Part shown: one piece after another, positions 15,535 to 25,673 of the stretch
Numbering within the stretch: position 1 is the first letter of the stretch
Layout of the letters: each line of letters begins with the position of its first letter
Assembly: GCF_021028955.1 (NCBI RefSeq)
Contig: NZ_JAIWPE010000096.1
Coordinates: 62,001 to 126,000 of the forward strand
Source: Salipaludibacillus sp. CUR1
GTDB lineage: Bacteria; Bacillota; Bacilli; Bacillales; Salisediminibacteriaceae
Reading direction: 5' to 3'
Length of the DNA: 64,000 nt
Program-made: the position numbers and the translations under genes
The notes under the pieces: model-generated
What the model saw: only the letters and a program-made list of their open reading frames with translations
What the model was told of the DNA's origin: nothing
Database searches by the model: none

Positions 15535-17328
15535 TTACTCTGAAACGGCCAGTTTTTCTGCACCTTGCTGCAGAAGATACATTTTTTCATACAAGCCTTT
15601 TTGAGCTAATAGTTCTTCGTGTTTTCCTTGTTCAACAATTCTTCCCTGGTGAAGGACAAGGATATGGTCGGCATTTTTAATAGTTGACAGACGATGGGCA
15701 ATCGCTATTGTCGTTCTGCCGCGCCTCATTTTTTCCAGTGCTTTCTGGATTTCTGTTTCTGTTTCTGTGTCCACGCTTGCGGTAGCTTCATCAAGGACAA
15801 GTATTTTCGGCTCTTTAGCCATCGTCCTGGCGAAAGACAGCAGCTGTCTCTGCCCGCTTGAAAATGTGGCTCCCCTCTCTCCTACCGGATGGCCGTAACC
15901 TTTCGGGAGCGCTCTGATAAACGGGTCAGCATGAACAAATTCAGCTGCTTCTTTGACCTTGCTGTCACTGATGTCCGAGTCAAAAAGACGGATGTTATGC
16001 GTAACGTCTCCTACGAAAAGAAAAGGATCCTGAAGCACGAGCCCCATTTTAGAGCGCAGTTCCTCATTGCTGAATTCTTCTACCGGTATGCCATCGATAA
16101 GTATTTCACCGTGTTCCACCGTATAAAAGCGCATCAATAAATTAATAATTGAACTTTTACCGCTGCCCGTGTGGCCGACAAGAGCCAGTGTGTCACCTTC
16201 ATTTACTTTAAAGCTGATATTCTTTAATACATCCTGTCTGCCGTCGTAAGAAAACGTCACATTTCTAAACTCAATTTCGCCTTTTGTAATCTTCGGGTCC
16301 GCTGTCCCATTTTTAGCCGGTGCATATTCGTCGTGATCCATAAGACGGAACACTCTTCCCGCTGAAATCATCGCCTGCTGGAAAATTGAGAGCCGCTGCA
16401 TAATCTGGTTTACCGGCTCAAAAAAACGGTCCAGGTAATTAACGAAGGCATAGAGCACACCGATTTCAACCGGACTGTTTAAGGACGTGATTCCGAAAAA
16501 AGTTAAGACGAGTACCAGCGCCATAATGGAAATAAAATCGACCGCAGGACGCAGCAGCAGGCCGTCAAGCTTCATGCTCTTATACCATGCATTATGATGG
16601 GCTTCATTAATTTTTTTGAATTCCCTGTTCATGCGCCGTTCCTGTCGAAACAGCTGTATTATTGCCATTCCCTGAATTGACTCATTTAAACGAGCGTTTA
16701 ATTCACTCAGTTTTTCACTCATTTCGGCGTAATATGCCGAACTGAATTTCCTGTACAAATGCATAATAATATAAATCATCGGCAGTAACACGAGACAAAA
16801 CAGGGCGAGCTGGACGTTCAAATAAAACATAGCTGCAAAGACACCGATAAGGAAAACAATATTCTGCAGGAAAGTTGCCAGTACACTGACATACAGCTCT
16901 TTCACCTGTTCCGTATCATTTGTAATTCTTGATACGAGCCCTCCTGTCGGGAACTGGTCAAAAAATGACAGGCCGAGCTGCTCTACCTTTTCAAATATAT
17001 CAATCCTCAGTTTTTGTATAATCTTAAGAGCTGTCTTTTGAAACAACAGCGACTGGGTGTAATTCATTACCGCGGCAGACAAATGAAGAAGCACGTAGCC
17101 GGCTCCAAGAAAAATAAGCGGCTGGAGATCAAACACTCCAGGTGTTAAATAGTCATCGATAAATATTTTGATAAGAATCGGCCCTAATATTTCTGCCCCT
17201 GTCCCGCCTACGAGAAGAACCATAGCCACGCTCAGTATTTTCCAATGGCTTTTCGCATAAGCAAGCAGCCTTTTAAACACCGGCCTCTGCGGCAACGGGG
17301 TTAGTAAATGTTTGTGGCGCTCAATCAA
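15535..17328 (-). CDS. ABC exporter half-transporter, BmrD-like subunit
   Basis: A 597-residue type IV ABC exporter: six transmembrane helices (about residues 30-320) fused to a nucleotide-binding domain with Walker A VGHTGSGKSS and canonical Walker B LVLDEA. The ABC signature is degenerate (FSSGQ rather than LSGGQ). The partner gene has the opposite defect, so together they make a heterodimer with one consensus and one degenerate ATP site, as in B. subtilis BmrCD (YheIH). Probable multidrug or lipid export. The start overlaps the stop of the partner gene by four bases (ATGA), indicating translational coupling. Confidence 0.88.
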   Translation of the reverse strand: MIERHKHLLTPLPQRPVFKRLLAYAKSHWKILSVAMVLLVGGTGAEILGPILIKIFIDDYLTPGVFDLQPLIFLGAGYVLLHLSAAVMNYTQSLLFQKTALKIIQKLRIDIFEKVEQLGLSFFDQFPTGGLVSRITNDTEQVKELYVSVLATFLQNIVFLIGVFAAMFYLNVQLALFCLVLLPMIYIIMHLYRKFSSAYYAEMSEKLSELNARLNESIQGMAIIQLFRQERRMNREFKKINEAHHNAWYKSMKLDGLLLRPAVDFISIMALVLVLTFFGITSLNSPVEIGVLYAFVNYLDRFFEPVNQIMQRLSIFQQAMISAGRVFRLMDHDEYAPAKNGTADPKITKGEIEFRNVTFSYDGRQDVLKNISFKVNEGDTLALVGHTGSGKSSIINLLMRFYTVEHGEILIDGIPVEEFSNEELRSKMGLVLQDPFLFVGDVTHNIRLFDSDISDSKVKEAAEFVHADPFIRALPKGYGHPVGERGATFSSGQRQLLSFARTMAKEPKILVLDEATASVDTETETEIQKALEKMRRGRTTIAIAHRLSTIKNADHILVLHQGRIVEQGKHEELLAQKGLYEKMYLLQQGAEKLAVSE

Positions 17329-19082
17329 GACGGTTCACCCCCTTTTTTGACTAAGGACTCAAGCTGCTGATGATCATACATTTTCCGGTACCAGCGGTTG
17401 TTCGCCATTAACTCCTCATGGGTGCCGTGTTCACTGATTGTCCCGTTGTCCATCACTATAATCTGGTCAGCATGTTTAATTGCACTCAGCCTGTGAGCGG
17501 TAATAAAAGTTGTTTTTCCGGCACGCAGTTCTCTTAAATGATGCAATATCTGTTCTTCCGTTTTCGCATCCACTGCTGACAACGAATCATCCAGCACAAG
17601 GACTTCCGGGTCAGCAAGCAGAGCGCGGGCAATAGAAATCCGCTGCTTTTGCCCTCCCGACAGGGTGACGCCCCGTTCTCCTACGACAGTTTCATATCCA
17701 TCATCGAAGTGAAGAATATCATCGTGAATGGCAGCAAGCCGGGCCGCTTCCATAATTTCCGCATAAGACGCGTCGGGCTTTGCGAAACTGATATTATCAG
17801 CAATGGTAGCTGAAAAGAGAAAGTGGTCCTGCGGCACATACCCAACCGTCGTTCTGAGCGCATCGAGCGTATAACGGTGAATCGGCTTCTGTTCAAACAG
17901 AATCGTCCCTTCATCAATATCAAAGTCCCTCATTAAAGAACGGACAAGAGTTGTTTTACCGCTCCCCGTCCTGCCGGCAATTCCCAGTGTCTCTCCACGT
18001 GATATATGTAAATCGATATTTTGTAAAGCCGGGGCTTCTTCCTGCTCATATGAAAAACGGCCGATCCGGAAAGTGATCTCGCCTTCCGGGGGATTCTGGT
18101 CTGCATCCGGTTCATCGACGATCTCCTGTTTGACCGCCAGCAGACTGGAGATGCGGTCATAGGAAGCCCGCCCCCGTTCAACGATGTTAAACAGCCAGCC
18201 AAATGCCAGCATCGGCCAAATCAGCAGCCCTAAATACACCGTGAAACTCGTCAGCTGGCCGATTGTAATATCGCCTGCAACAACAAACATTGAGCCGAAA
18301 ACGATGGATAAAAAGAAAGAAAATCCGACGATAAGTGAAATGGTCGGATCAAACAGCGCATCCACTTTAGCCACTTCAATGTTTTTATTGACCACATTGT
18401 CCGACTCTTTTCTGAATGAGTCCGCATCTTCTTTTTCATATCCGAACGTTTTAATTACTTTCACTCCGGACATGCTTTCCTGCACCTTATCGTTTAATGA
18501 GGAAAATGCTGCCTGGGCTTTTGAAAACCGTTTATGGAGCATCGATCCGTATTTGCTTGTGGCCAGAGCCATAAACGGCATTGGGATCAGCGCAATAAGT
18601 GTTAATTCCCAGCTGATCGTAACAGCCATGGTTAAAATAACAAATCCACCCATAGTCAATGAATCGACAAGCGTCAGGACTCCGGCTCCTGCTGTCTGCT
18701 CCACTGCGCGGATATCATTTGTCGCATGAGCCATTAAATCACCTGTCCGCCGTTTTTGAAAAAACGAGGACGTCATTTTTGAGAAATGTCCGTAAAGCTG
18801 GTTCCGCAGCAGCCGGGCCAGCCGAATCGCCGAGCCGAAGATTAAAATGCGCCAAATATAGCGGAACACATACACGGTAATCGCAAGGCCAAATAAAATG
18901 AGCATCCACTGCCACAGAATCTCCTCTGTTAATGTCGCCATAGAAATATGGTCAACAATGACCCCGACGATGTAAGGCGGGAGCAGGGAGAGGACCGATA
19001 CGATCGCCAGGATAGCAATCCCTCCCCCGTAGCGCCATTTTTCCTGCTTGAAATACCACATTAAATCAATAAATACTTTCAT
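17325..19082 (-). CDS. ABC exporter half-transporter, BmrC-like subunit
   Basis: A 585-residue ABC exporter subunit, equal in length to B. subtilis BmrC (YheI). Six transmembrane helices are followed by a nucleotide-binding domain with Walker A AGRTGSGKTT and signature LSGGQ. The Walker B ends LVLDDS: the catalytic Glu is replaced by Asp, the hallmark of the degenerate site in heterodimeric exporters. The longer frame to 19271 runs through an intergenic repeat and is rejected; the ATG at 19082 has GGGGTG nine bases upstream. First gene of the pair. Confidence 0.9.
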   Translation of the reverse strand: MKVFIDLMWYFKQEKWRYGGGIAILAIVSVLSLLPPYIVGVIVDHISMATLTEEILWQWMLILFGLAITVYVFRYIWRILIFGSAIRLARLLRNQLYGHFSKMTSSFFQKRRTGDLMAHATNDIRAVEQTAGAGVLTLVDSLTMGGFVILTMAVTISWELTLIALIPMPFMALATSKYGSMLHKRFSKAQAAFSSLNDKVQESMSGVKVIKTFGYEKEDADSFRKESDNVVNKNIEVAKVDALFDPTISLIVGFSFFLSIVFGSMFVVAGDITIGQLTSFTVYLGLLIWPMLAFGWLFNIVERGRASYDRISSLLAVKQEIVDEPDADQNPPEGEITFRIGRFSYEQEEAPALQNIDLHISRGETLGIAGRTGSGKTTLVRSLMRDFDIDEGTILFEQKPIHRYTLDALRTTVGYVPQDHFLFSATIADNISFAKPDASYAEIMEAARLAAIHDDILHFDDGYETVVGERGVTLSGGQKQRISIARALLADPEVLVLDDSLSAVDAKTEEQILHHLRELRAGKTTFITAHRLSAIKHADQIIVMDNGTISEHGTHEELMANNRWYRKMYDHQQLESLVKKGGEPS

Positions 19083-19435
19083 AGAGTGGCACACCCCGTT
19101 TTTTCCATTTATATGTAATCTTGTTTTTATCTTGAATACGTGGCAATTAGGCTGATACGCCATCCATCTACTCGCTTTCCTCGGGCGAACCGCAAGCCTC
19201 CTCGTTCCTCCGTCTCTGCGGGGTCTTGCCAGGCTCGCTGTTCCCGCAGGAGTCTCGCAGATTCCTGTCATATCAACGGTATTATCATCTTATCAGATTT
19301 AAGTAATCGCCTGACCTTTGTTTAATTACCAGTCTTTAAGAAATAGTAATGAATGGTTTATTTTACCATATGCTCTAATCCATTTTACCATAGAGGCCGT
19401 AGCCACAGTGATAAGTTATTTAAATACGAAGCTAG
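19083..19435. other. Intergenic region between mnmH and the ABC exporter operon
   Basis: Contains the repeat at 19168-19260 and otherwise AT-rich sequence in which no gene or clear terminator is seen. Confidence 0.4.
19168..19260. repeat. Intergenic repeat common in Bacillaceae
   Basis: The modules CTCGCTTTCCTCGGGCG, GCAAGCCTCCTCG, TGCGGGGTCTTGCC and TTCCCGCAGGAGTCTCGC occur in this order. I recognise this arrangement from intergenic regions of many Bacillaceae genomes, where it is found in numerous copies. Only one copy is in the window, so its repeat nature rests on recall. Confidence 0.5.
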
Positions 19436-20500
19436 TCACAGCAGACGGTCAATTTCATGCTCAATCGCCGGGAGGATACTTTCGTCATCCAATGGAGCAA
19501 GCTCGACAGTTCTTACTTCCTGCCTGTTTACATAGCCGTTTTGTTTGTGAGTGTAACGGCGGTCATAATAGTGCTGCAGCAACAGCTCAAACAGACGCTC
19601 GTAATTCCCGGTCTCCAAAGCCTCTTCCGCAGATGGTTTTATTTGGTCGGGAAGCCTGCGCCATATTTTATTAAGGGCCATACGAATGTCATTTTGATAA
19701 GTGAAGGGCTGGTAATCGGCCATCAGATGCCTGATTCGCCGGTCCATCCGGTCTCTAATTTCTATAAAACTCCCGTGTTCTTTTGCGCTAATAATAAAAG
19801 GCGGCACGGTAATGCGGCCGATCCGTTTGCTCTCCGCCTCAATGATAAAGGTATGGTTTTTTGCAGCGCACTGCTGGAGTTCCTGCACGAGTTCGAACTC
19901 AAATTGTTTCTGGGTTTTTGGCGTCAGGCCTATATGGCCGAAGACTGATCCGCGGTGGTCAGCCAGTCCTTCGAGATCCAGGACAGGATAGCCTTGTTCT
20001 TTCAGCTGCCTGAGCCATGCTGTTTTTCCTGTGCCGGTTAACCCGCCCAGCACAATTGTCTTCCACGTTAAGGCTGAAAAGCTGTCAAGGCGGCTCAAGA
20101 CATGCTGGCGGACCGCTCTCATCCCGCCTTTTAACTGCCGGACAGGCATTTTCATGGACAGCATCGTTCCGACAAAAGCTCCGCTTCTCATGCCTCCTCT
20201 TGCACAAGTCACCACAGGCGTTTTCCCCTTATGCTGTTTGAGCAGGCTCGTCCACTCGTCATAAAATGCCGGAAGCTTTCGGGCATAAATCTCCATGCCT
20301 GTTTTTTTAGCTTTGGCCCGGCTTTCCTGCTTGTAAATAGTCCCTATCAGCTTTCGCTCTTCATTTGAGAATAACGGCAGACTGATACTGCCGGGTAGAT
20401 GAAACTCTTTGTATTCTTCAGGGGATCTGACATCAATGATGAATTGTCTGCTCTCATCTATCTCTTCATATGTAATGGCTGGAAAGGAGTAGCTTTCCAT
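19436..20500 (-). CDS. mnmH: tRNA 2-selenouridine/geranyl-2-thiouridine synthase MnmH
   Basis: A 354-residue enzyme of the SelU/MnmH family, which replaces sulfur by selenium at the wobble uridine of tRNA-Lys/Glu/Gln via a geranylated intermediate. The N-terminal rhodanese domain has its catalytic Cys at about residue 99 (VVTCARGGMRSG). The C-terminal P-loop domain has GLTGTGKT at 153-160. Length matches the family. The ATG at 20500 has AAAGGTGA five bases upstream; the extension to 20602 is structured leader. The selenophosphate synthetase (selD) it needs is not in the window. Confidence 0.9.
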   Translation of the reverse strand: MESYSFPAITYEEIDESRQFIIDVRSPEEYKEFHLPGSISLPLFSNEERKLIGTIYKQESRAKAKKTGMEIYARKLPAFYDEWTSLLKQHKGKTPVVTCARGGMRSGAFVGTMLSMKMPVRQLKGGMRAVRQHVLSRLDSFSALTWKTIVLGGLTGTGKTAWLRQLKEQGYPVLDLEGLADHRGSVFGHIGLTPKTQKQFEFELVQELQQCAAKNHTFIIEAESKRIGRITVPPFIISAKEHGSFIEIRDRMDRRIRHLMADYQPFTYQNDIRMALNKIWRRLPDQIKPSAEEALETGNYERLFELLLQHYYDRRYTHKQNGYVNRQEVRTVELAPLDDESILPAIEHEIDRLL

Positions 20501-20560
20501 AAGTATCACCTTTTTTCTTAATGTTCTGCCGAGCTTTGTAGAACTGCAGGCAGATGTGCC

Positions 20561-20622
20561 GGTGCGGACTTGACGCGCCTGCAGAGGTGCGCGTCCGTTC
20601 AAGCACCGCTATTCCCATTATA
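20561..20622 (-). promoter_or_regulatory. Putative promoter and structured leader of mnmH
   Basis: TATAAT (20622-20617 on the minus strand) lies 17 bp after a weak TGAAAT. Directly downstream, 20607-20561 can fold into a nested hairpin: an outer GGTGC/GCACC pair and an inner 7-bp stem GACGCGC/GCGCGTC. The leader is about 110 bases long. It matches no riboswitch I know. Confidence 0.4.
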
Positions 20623-20795
20623 CCTTTTTTAGCTGTATGATTTCAGGAAAATCAACTGGACGGCGAGAGATAGGAAAGACGAGAAGGATTTGGAGAGTTA
20701 ACCGTGAAATTAAAGAAACCGGGTTTGCCGGCAAGCTCTGGCGAAAGCTGTGAAATTTATTTAACTTTAATTCTTTGAGAGAGTTCCTTTAAGTA

Positions 20796-20826
20796 TAAAA
20801 AAACACTCCTTAAACCAGGAGTGTTT
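20796..20826 (-). terminator. Terminator of yneF
   Basis: AACACTCCT/AGGAGTGTT stem with a seven-base loop followed on the minus strand by TTTTTTTAT, six bases after the yneF stop. Confidence 0.9.
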
Positions 20827-20831
20827 CGGTC

Positions 20832-21041
20832 TTATTTTTGGTTTTGCATGGCTTTCATCATTTGATTAATCTTCTTCTGCGATGGATTCATGCCCATTTG
20901 CATCATCATCACTCGCAGCATTTTTTCATTGATTGGCGGATTTTTCTTCATGTAATTCATCATGTACTGTCTAGCGATAAAGAACCCGATTGCGATCCCT
21001 GCTAACAGAGCGATGACACCGATTAAAATATTAACCCACAT
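20832..21041 (-). CDS. yneF: YneF family (UPF0154) small membrane protein
   Basis: A 69-residue protein with one N-terminal transmembrane helix ([20 protein letters not shown]) and a Met/Lys-rich cytosolic tail ending [10 protein letters not shown]. It is the UPF0154 family protein YneF, found beside sirA and tkt in Bacillus. Function unknown. AAGGAGGG precedes the ATG. Confidence 0.9.
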   Translation of the reverse strand: MWVNILIGVIALLAGIAIGFFIARQYMMNYMKKNPPINEKMLRVMMMQMGMNPSQKKINQMMKAMQNQK

Positions 21042-21166
21042 CGGCGTTGACCCTCCTTCTTTTATCTCTGGATTTCAGTTAGTAAAAACTTGTATTATGA
21101 ACCCTATTTATTATACCTTAATGGTTTGTACAATAAAAGGGCTGAAGGAGAATTAGTCATAATTCG

Positions 21167-21616
21167 CTACTTGTCCTGCATGAAATTGACTACCCGGATC
21201 GGTTTGAGCCAGCCGTACTTATTTTCTTCGTAATTAATCGCCAAAAAATATGACTGGCAGCTTCTAAGCACTTCAAAGAAGCGTGTTTCCGCATCTATGG
21301 CACCTTCAGCCGTCAAAATCATTTTTTCCGGATGCATCTTTAATTTCGCATAGCTGTTTTCTCTGCGGTCATACAGTGTATGTTCATATTTACTATAACT
21401 GTAAGCTTTATTATGGAAAAAGAACTGGTGGATATAATGATCCAGGTTTTCCCGGGAGTAAGGTTTTGTAATGTATTCTATCTGATTCGTTGTAATGGCT
21501 TTTAGCACACCTTGTGAACAGTTGTTTTCTTTAAACAGATGAAAAAGCTTTTTTTCCATGCCATGATACATATGAGCAACTTCTTCTTCAATCAGTACAA
21601 TTTCATAGTTTCTCAT
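21167..21616 (-). CDS. sirA: Sporulation inhibitor of replication SirA
   Basis: A 149-residue protein related to B. subtilis SirA (YneE), which binds DnaA domain I early in sporulation and blocks new rounds of chromosome replication. The conserved C-terminal core (EAxxFFEVLRxxxxxFLAINYEENKYGWLKP) is present. Gene order tkt-sirA-yneF is as in B. subtilis. The ATG at 21616 has AGAGGTGA close upstream. Spo0A control is expected from B. subtilis, but I see no clean 0A box. Confidence 0.85.
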   Translation of the reverse strand: MRNYEIVLIEEEVAHMYHGMEKKLFHLFKENNCSQGVLKAITTNQIEYITKPYSRENLDHYIHQFFFHNKAYSYSKYEHTLYDRRENSYAKLKMHPEKMILTAEGAIDAETRFFEVLRSCQSYFLAINYEENKYGWLKPIRVVNFMQDK

Positions 21617-21766
21617 CCTGCTCACCTCTCCTCTGCTCCTTATTCCTTTTATTATAAAAGACAGTCAAGAGGAGAATTGTCAAAACCTGTCCCATAAAAG
21701 TGACTTATTTTGTCTAAAAAACTTCCAGCATATGGGGGGTCTGACCCCTTTGTGAATTTTCACAAA

Positions 21767-21804
21767 TAAAAAGGCGCCGCAAAAGGGCGATCCTTTTGCG
21801 GCGC
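21767..21804 (-). terminator. Terminator of tkt
   Basis: A 13-bp perfect stem GCGCCGCAAAAGG/CCTTTTGCGGCGC followed on the minus strand by CCTTTTTATTTG. Confidence 0.9.
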
Positions 21805-21825
21805 GGCGGCTTGTTACAGCCGGTT

Positions 21826-23826
21826 TTATTTTTGTTCCAACAGCTGTTTAAAGCGTGTTACGACGTTTTCAACTGTAAAGCCGTACTCTTTAATGATACG
21901 GTCTCCCGGTGCTGAGGCACCGAAGGTATCAATACCTAATACAGAGCCTTCGCTTCCTGTATAACGGTCCCATCCAAGAGTCGCAGCCATTTCAATTCCT
22001 AAGCGGTGCTTGAGGTGGCTTGGCAGGACAGACTCTTTATATTCTGCTGACTGTTGCTCGAAACGGTCCCAGCTAGGCATGCTGACAACTGATACGTAGA
22101 TGCCTTCTTTCTCAAGCGCCTGCTGTGCGTCAACTGCAAGAGCCACTTCAGACCCTGTAGCAAGAAGAAGGCCGTTAGCTTCGCCATTTGCTTCTGACAC
22201 AACGTAAGCCCCTTTTCTTACCCCTTCGTCTGCTTTTTCTTTTGTTGACGGCAGCGTCGGAAGGCCTTGACGTGTGAGCACAAGAACAGTCGGCTGATCT
22301 GTGCTTTCCACGGCTGTTTTCCAGGCAGCAGTTACTTCGTTGCCATCAGCAGGACGGACAACAGACAATCCAGGGATCGCTCTTAATCCCGCAAGCTGTT
22401 CAACAGGCTCGTGCGTCGGCCCGTCTTCACCTACAGCAATGCTGTCATGGGTAAACACATAAGTGACCGGCTGTTTCATCAGTGAAGACAACCTTAACGC
22501 CGGGCGTAAATAGTCTGAGAACACAAAGAATGTTGCCGCGTAAGGTTTTATACCGCCGTGGAGCGCCATTCCATTAACTGCTGCGGCCATAGCAAACTCA
22601 CGTACGCCAAACCACACGTTTCGCCCTGCATAATTATCGCGGGAGAAATCTTCCTCGTCGTTAAGCATTGTTTTGTTGGAAGAAGCGAGGTCCGCTGAGC
22701 CCCCGAATAAACTTGGCACCTTCTGAGCAATCGCGTTTAGTACTTCACCGCCTGTAGCTCTTGTTGCCGCTTTGTCTCCTTCTTCATAAACAGGAAGCTC
22801 CTTATCCCAGCCTTCAGGAAGTTCGCCTTTAATAGCTGTTTCAAGCTGATTGCCAAGCTCCGGATAAGCTTTTTTATATTCTTCAAATTTCTTATTCCAT
22901 TCGTCTTCTTTCTTTTGCCCTTCTTCGGCAAGCTTCTTGTAGTTTTCTCTTACTTCATCAGGGACATAGAAGTCTTCTTCGAAAGTCCACTTATAAGCTT
23001 CCTTCGTCAATTTTACTTCGTCTTCTCCAAGAGGCGCACCGTGGGAAGCTGATTTACCGCTTTTGTTTGGAGCACCATAGCCGATAACCGTTTTGACTTC
23101 CACAAGGGTCGGGCGGTCATCTGCTTTTGCTGATTCAATTGCATTTGTGATTTCATCAAGGTCGTTTCCGTCCTCTACTCTGATCACCTGCCAGCCGTAA
23201 GCTTTGAAACGGTCTTCTACACTTTCAGAGAAAGACTGGTGAAGATCGCCATCGAGTGAAATGTCGTTGGAATCATAAAAAACAATTAATTTGCCCAGCT
23301 TTAAATGTCCGGCAAGCGAAGCGGCTTCTGCGGAAACCCCTTCCATCAAGTCGCCGTCACCGCAAATGCTGTATGTATAATGATCTACTACATTAAAGTC
23401 ATCGCGGTTAAAAGTCGCTCCTAAGCGGGCTTCAGCCATCGCAAAACCGACTGCCATAGCTACACCTTGTCCTAATGGCCCTGTTGTTGCTTCCACTCCA
23501 GGTGTATGCCCGAATTCAGGGTGCCCAGGTGTGCGGCTTCCCCACTGTCTGAAGCTTTTCAGATCTTCCATAGTCACGTCATAGCCGTGCAGGTGGAGCA
23601 AGCTGTATAACAGCATAGATCCGTGGCCGGCAGAAAGGATGAACCGGTCTCTGTTAAACCAGTCAGGATTAGAAGGGTTATGATCCATATACTGTGAAAA
23701 CAGTTTATACGCCAAAGGCGCTGTTCCCATAACCATTCCCGGGTGGCCGGATTGTGCTTTTTCAATACTGTCAATCGCTAATGTTCTTATCGTATTAATC
23801 GATAAATTGTCAATATTTGTTGACAT
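21826..23826 (-). CDS. tkt: Transketolase
   Basis: A 666-residue transketolase, the usual length. The N-terminal part has the TPP-binding [13 protein letters not shown] motif around residue 155, the middle part the pyrimidine-binding domain ([17 protein letters not shown]), and the C-terminal domain the conserved [10 protein letters not shown]. It moves two-carbon units between sugar phosphates in the pentose phosphate pathway. It stands alone between ynzC and sirA, as in B. subtilis, with its own promoter and terminator. Confidence 0.97.
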   Translation of the reverse strand: MSTNIDNLSINTIRTLAIDSIEKAQSGHPGMVMGTAPLAYKLFSQYMDHNPSNPDWFNRDRFILSAGHGSMLLYSLLHLHGYDVTMEDLKSFRQWGSRTPGHPEFGHTPGVEATTGPLGQGVAMAVGFAMAEARLGATFNRDDFNVVDHYTYSICGDGDLMEGVSAEAASLAGHLKLGKLIVFYDSNDISLDGDLHQSFSESVEDRFKAYGWQVIRVEDGNDLDEITNAIESAKADDRPTLVEVKTVIGYGAPNKSGKSASHGAPLGEDEVKLTKEAYKWTFEEDFYVPDEVRENYKKLAEEGQKKEDEWNKKFEEYKKAYPELGNQLETAIKGELPEGWDKELPVYEEGDKAATRATGGEVLNAIAQKVPSLFGGSADLASSNKTMLNDEEDFSRDNYAGRNVWFGVREFAMAAAVNGMALHGGIKPYAATFFVFSDYLRPALRLSSLMKQPVTYVFTHDSIAVGEDGPTHEPVEQLAGLRAIPGLSVVRPADGNEVTAAWKTAVESTDQPTVLVLTRQGLPTLPSTKEKADEGVRKGAYVVSEANGEANGLLLATGSEVALAVDAQQALEKEGIYVSVVSMPSWDRFEQQSAEYKESVLPSHLKHRLGIEMAATLGWDRYTGSEGSVLGIDTFGASAPGDRIIKEYGFTVENVVTRFKQLLEQK

Positions 23827-23878
23827 AAAAAATCAGCCTCTTTTCTCTTGGTTTGTGTTTACCCTTACTCTACTACAT

Positions 23879-23907
23879 ATAATATACCTTTTGAAGAGGT
23901 TAGACAA
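23879..23907 (-). promoter_or_regulatory. Sigma-A promoter of tkt
   Basis: TTGTCT (23907-23902), 17 bp, TATTAT (23884-23879) on the minus strand, about 50 bases before the tkt start codon. Confidence 0.6.
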
Positions 23908-23955
23908 CCTCCCCAAACAGAGAAAGTGATCTTCTGAACAAGCTATTTAATAAGT

Positions 23956-23992
23956 GGTAATTGCTGGGGGGGCTGCCCCCCCAGCAATTACC
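23956..23992. repeat. Perfect 37-bp GC-rich palindrome
   Basis: Arms GGTAATTGCTGGGGGGG and CCCCCCCAGCAATTACC (17 bp each, no mismatch) around a CTG loop. It lies between the tkt promoter and the ynzC terminator and has no U-tract of its own. Confidence 0.8.
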
Positions 23993-23997
23993 AAACT

Positions 23998-24036
23998 AAA
24001 AAGGCAGCAAAACGGGGGTCCGTTTTGCTGCCTTTC
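23998..24036 (-). terminator. Terminator of ynzC
   Basis: AAGGCAGCAAAACGG/CCGTTTTGCTGCCTT stem with a short loop, followed on the minus strand by TTTTTAG. Confidence 0.85.
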
Positions 24037-24061
24037 CAATCGCCTTCCACCCTGGGGCGCC

Positions 24062-24307
24062 TTAATGCAGGGGCCCCTGGGTGCCTCGGGTCTTTTTCTC
24101 ATGCTTTAATTTATCCGGTGTGACGTCATTTCCTTCTTCATCGACAACTTTCACAGAGGTTAACTGGTTCTTAAATGACTGCCGCACGTTTTTCAAGTAT
24201 TCCTGCCGCAAGTCCTTCTGTTCTTTTTGTTCCTTAAGACTGAGTCCTTCGCTTTTTGATTTTCTGGCAAGCTCATTAATCCTCTGAATTTTATCTTTAC
24301 TAAGCAA
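24062..24307 (-). CDS. ynzC: DUF896 family protein YnzC
   Basis: An 81-residue two-helix protein of the DUF896 family: KDKIQRINELARKSKSEGLS, LRQEYLKNVR and the conserved DEEGNDVTPDKL, ending GTQGPLH. In B. subtilis ynzC belongs to the SOS-inducible yneA-yneB-ynzC operon; its role is not known. The TTG at 24307 is chosen because GGAGG lies seven bases upstream; the ATG at 24340 has no SD and adds a non-conserved segment. Confidence 0.88.
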   Translation of the reverse strand: MLSKDKIQRINELARKSKSEGLSLKEQKEQKDLRQEYLKNVRQSFKNQLTSVKVVDEEGNDVTPDKLKHEKKTRGTQGPLH

Positions 24308-24509
24308 TTGAATTCCTCCAGTTGTTGCTTTTTGCTCCATACATCTTAATAAACTTTAAAGGAGGTTTCAAGTCATCTGCTTCTTATGTAAATATTTTTT
24401 GACTACACAGATATTTACCTGGCCGTTTTCCGCGTGCCCCAGACTGCCAGCCCCAATGATACCCTTCCGCTTTTCCAGTTTCATCCGCTCTCCCCCGCTA
24501 AAGGAAGCC

Positions 24510-25471
<962 letters not shown>

Positions 25472-25490
25472 TTTTTGAGCACCTCACATA

Positions 25491-25590
25491 AGAATGTTTG
25501 TTCTCTTTTTTACTGTAATCGGAACAGGCGTTCGTGTCAAGAGAAAAAAGAGAACGTTCGTTTGCGCAACTTGTGTTCTCATGGTATAAT
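25491..25590. promoter_or_regulatory. LexA operators in the yneA-lexA intergenic region, with the lexA promoter
   Basis: Four sites resemble the Bacillus SOS box CGAAC-n4-GTTCG: GAATgtttGTTC (25492-25503), GAACaggcGTTC (25522-25533, the best), GAACgttcGTTT (25552-25563) and CAACttgtGTTC (25567-25578). The lexA promoter TTGCGC (25562-25567), 17 bp, TATAAT (25585-25590) contains the fourth box in its spacer. This supports joint SOS control of yneA-yneB and lexA. Confidence 0.8.
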
Positions 25591-25673
25591 GTTCCTGTCA
25601 CTACTTATATTGATTTAAACTATGTTGGACAAGCATGAAATAGAACAGTATTAACTTTAAAGAGGTGTTTCAC

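Noticed and set aside
17325-19271. Longer form of the BmrC-like ABC subunit starting at 19271
   Set aside because: The 63-residue extension reads through an intergenic repeat, is not transporter-like and has no SD.
21626-21720. Spo0A box upstream of sirA
   Set aside because: TGTCAAA near 21680 differs from TGTCGAA at a key base and no second site or promoter supports it.
24308-24509. A further gene between yneB and ynzC
   Set aside because: Short frames on both strands have no SD or similarity; the region is the SD and leader of ynzC plus filler.
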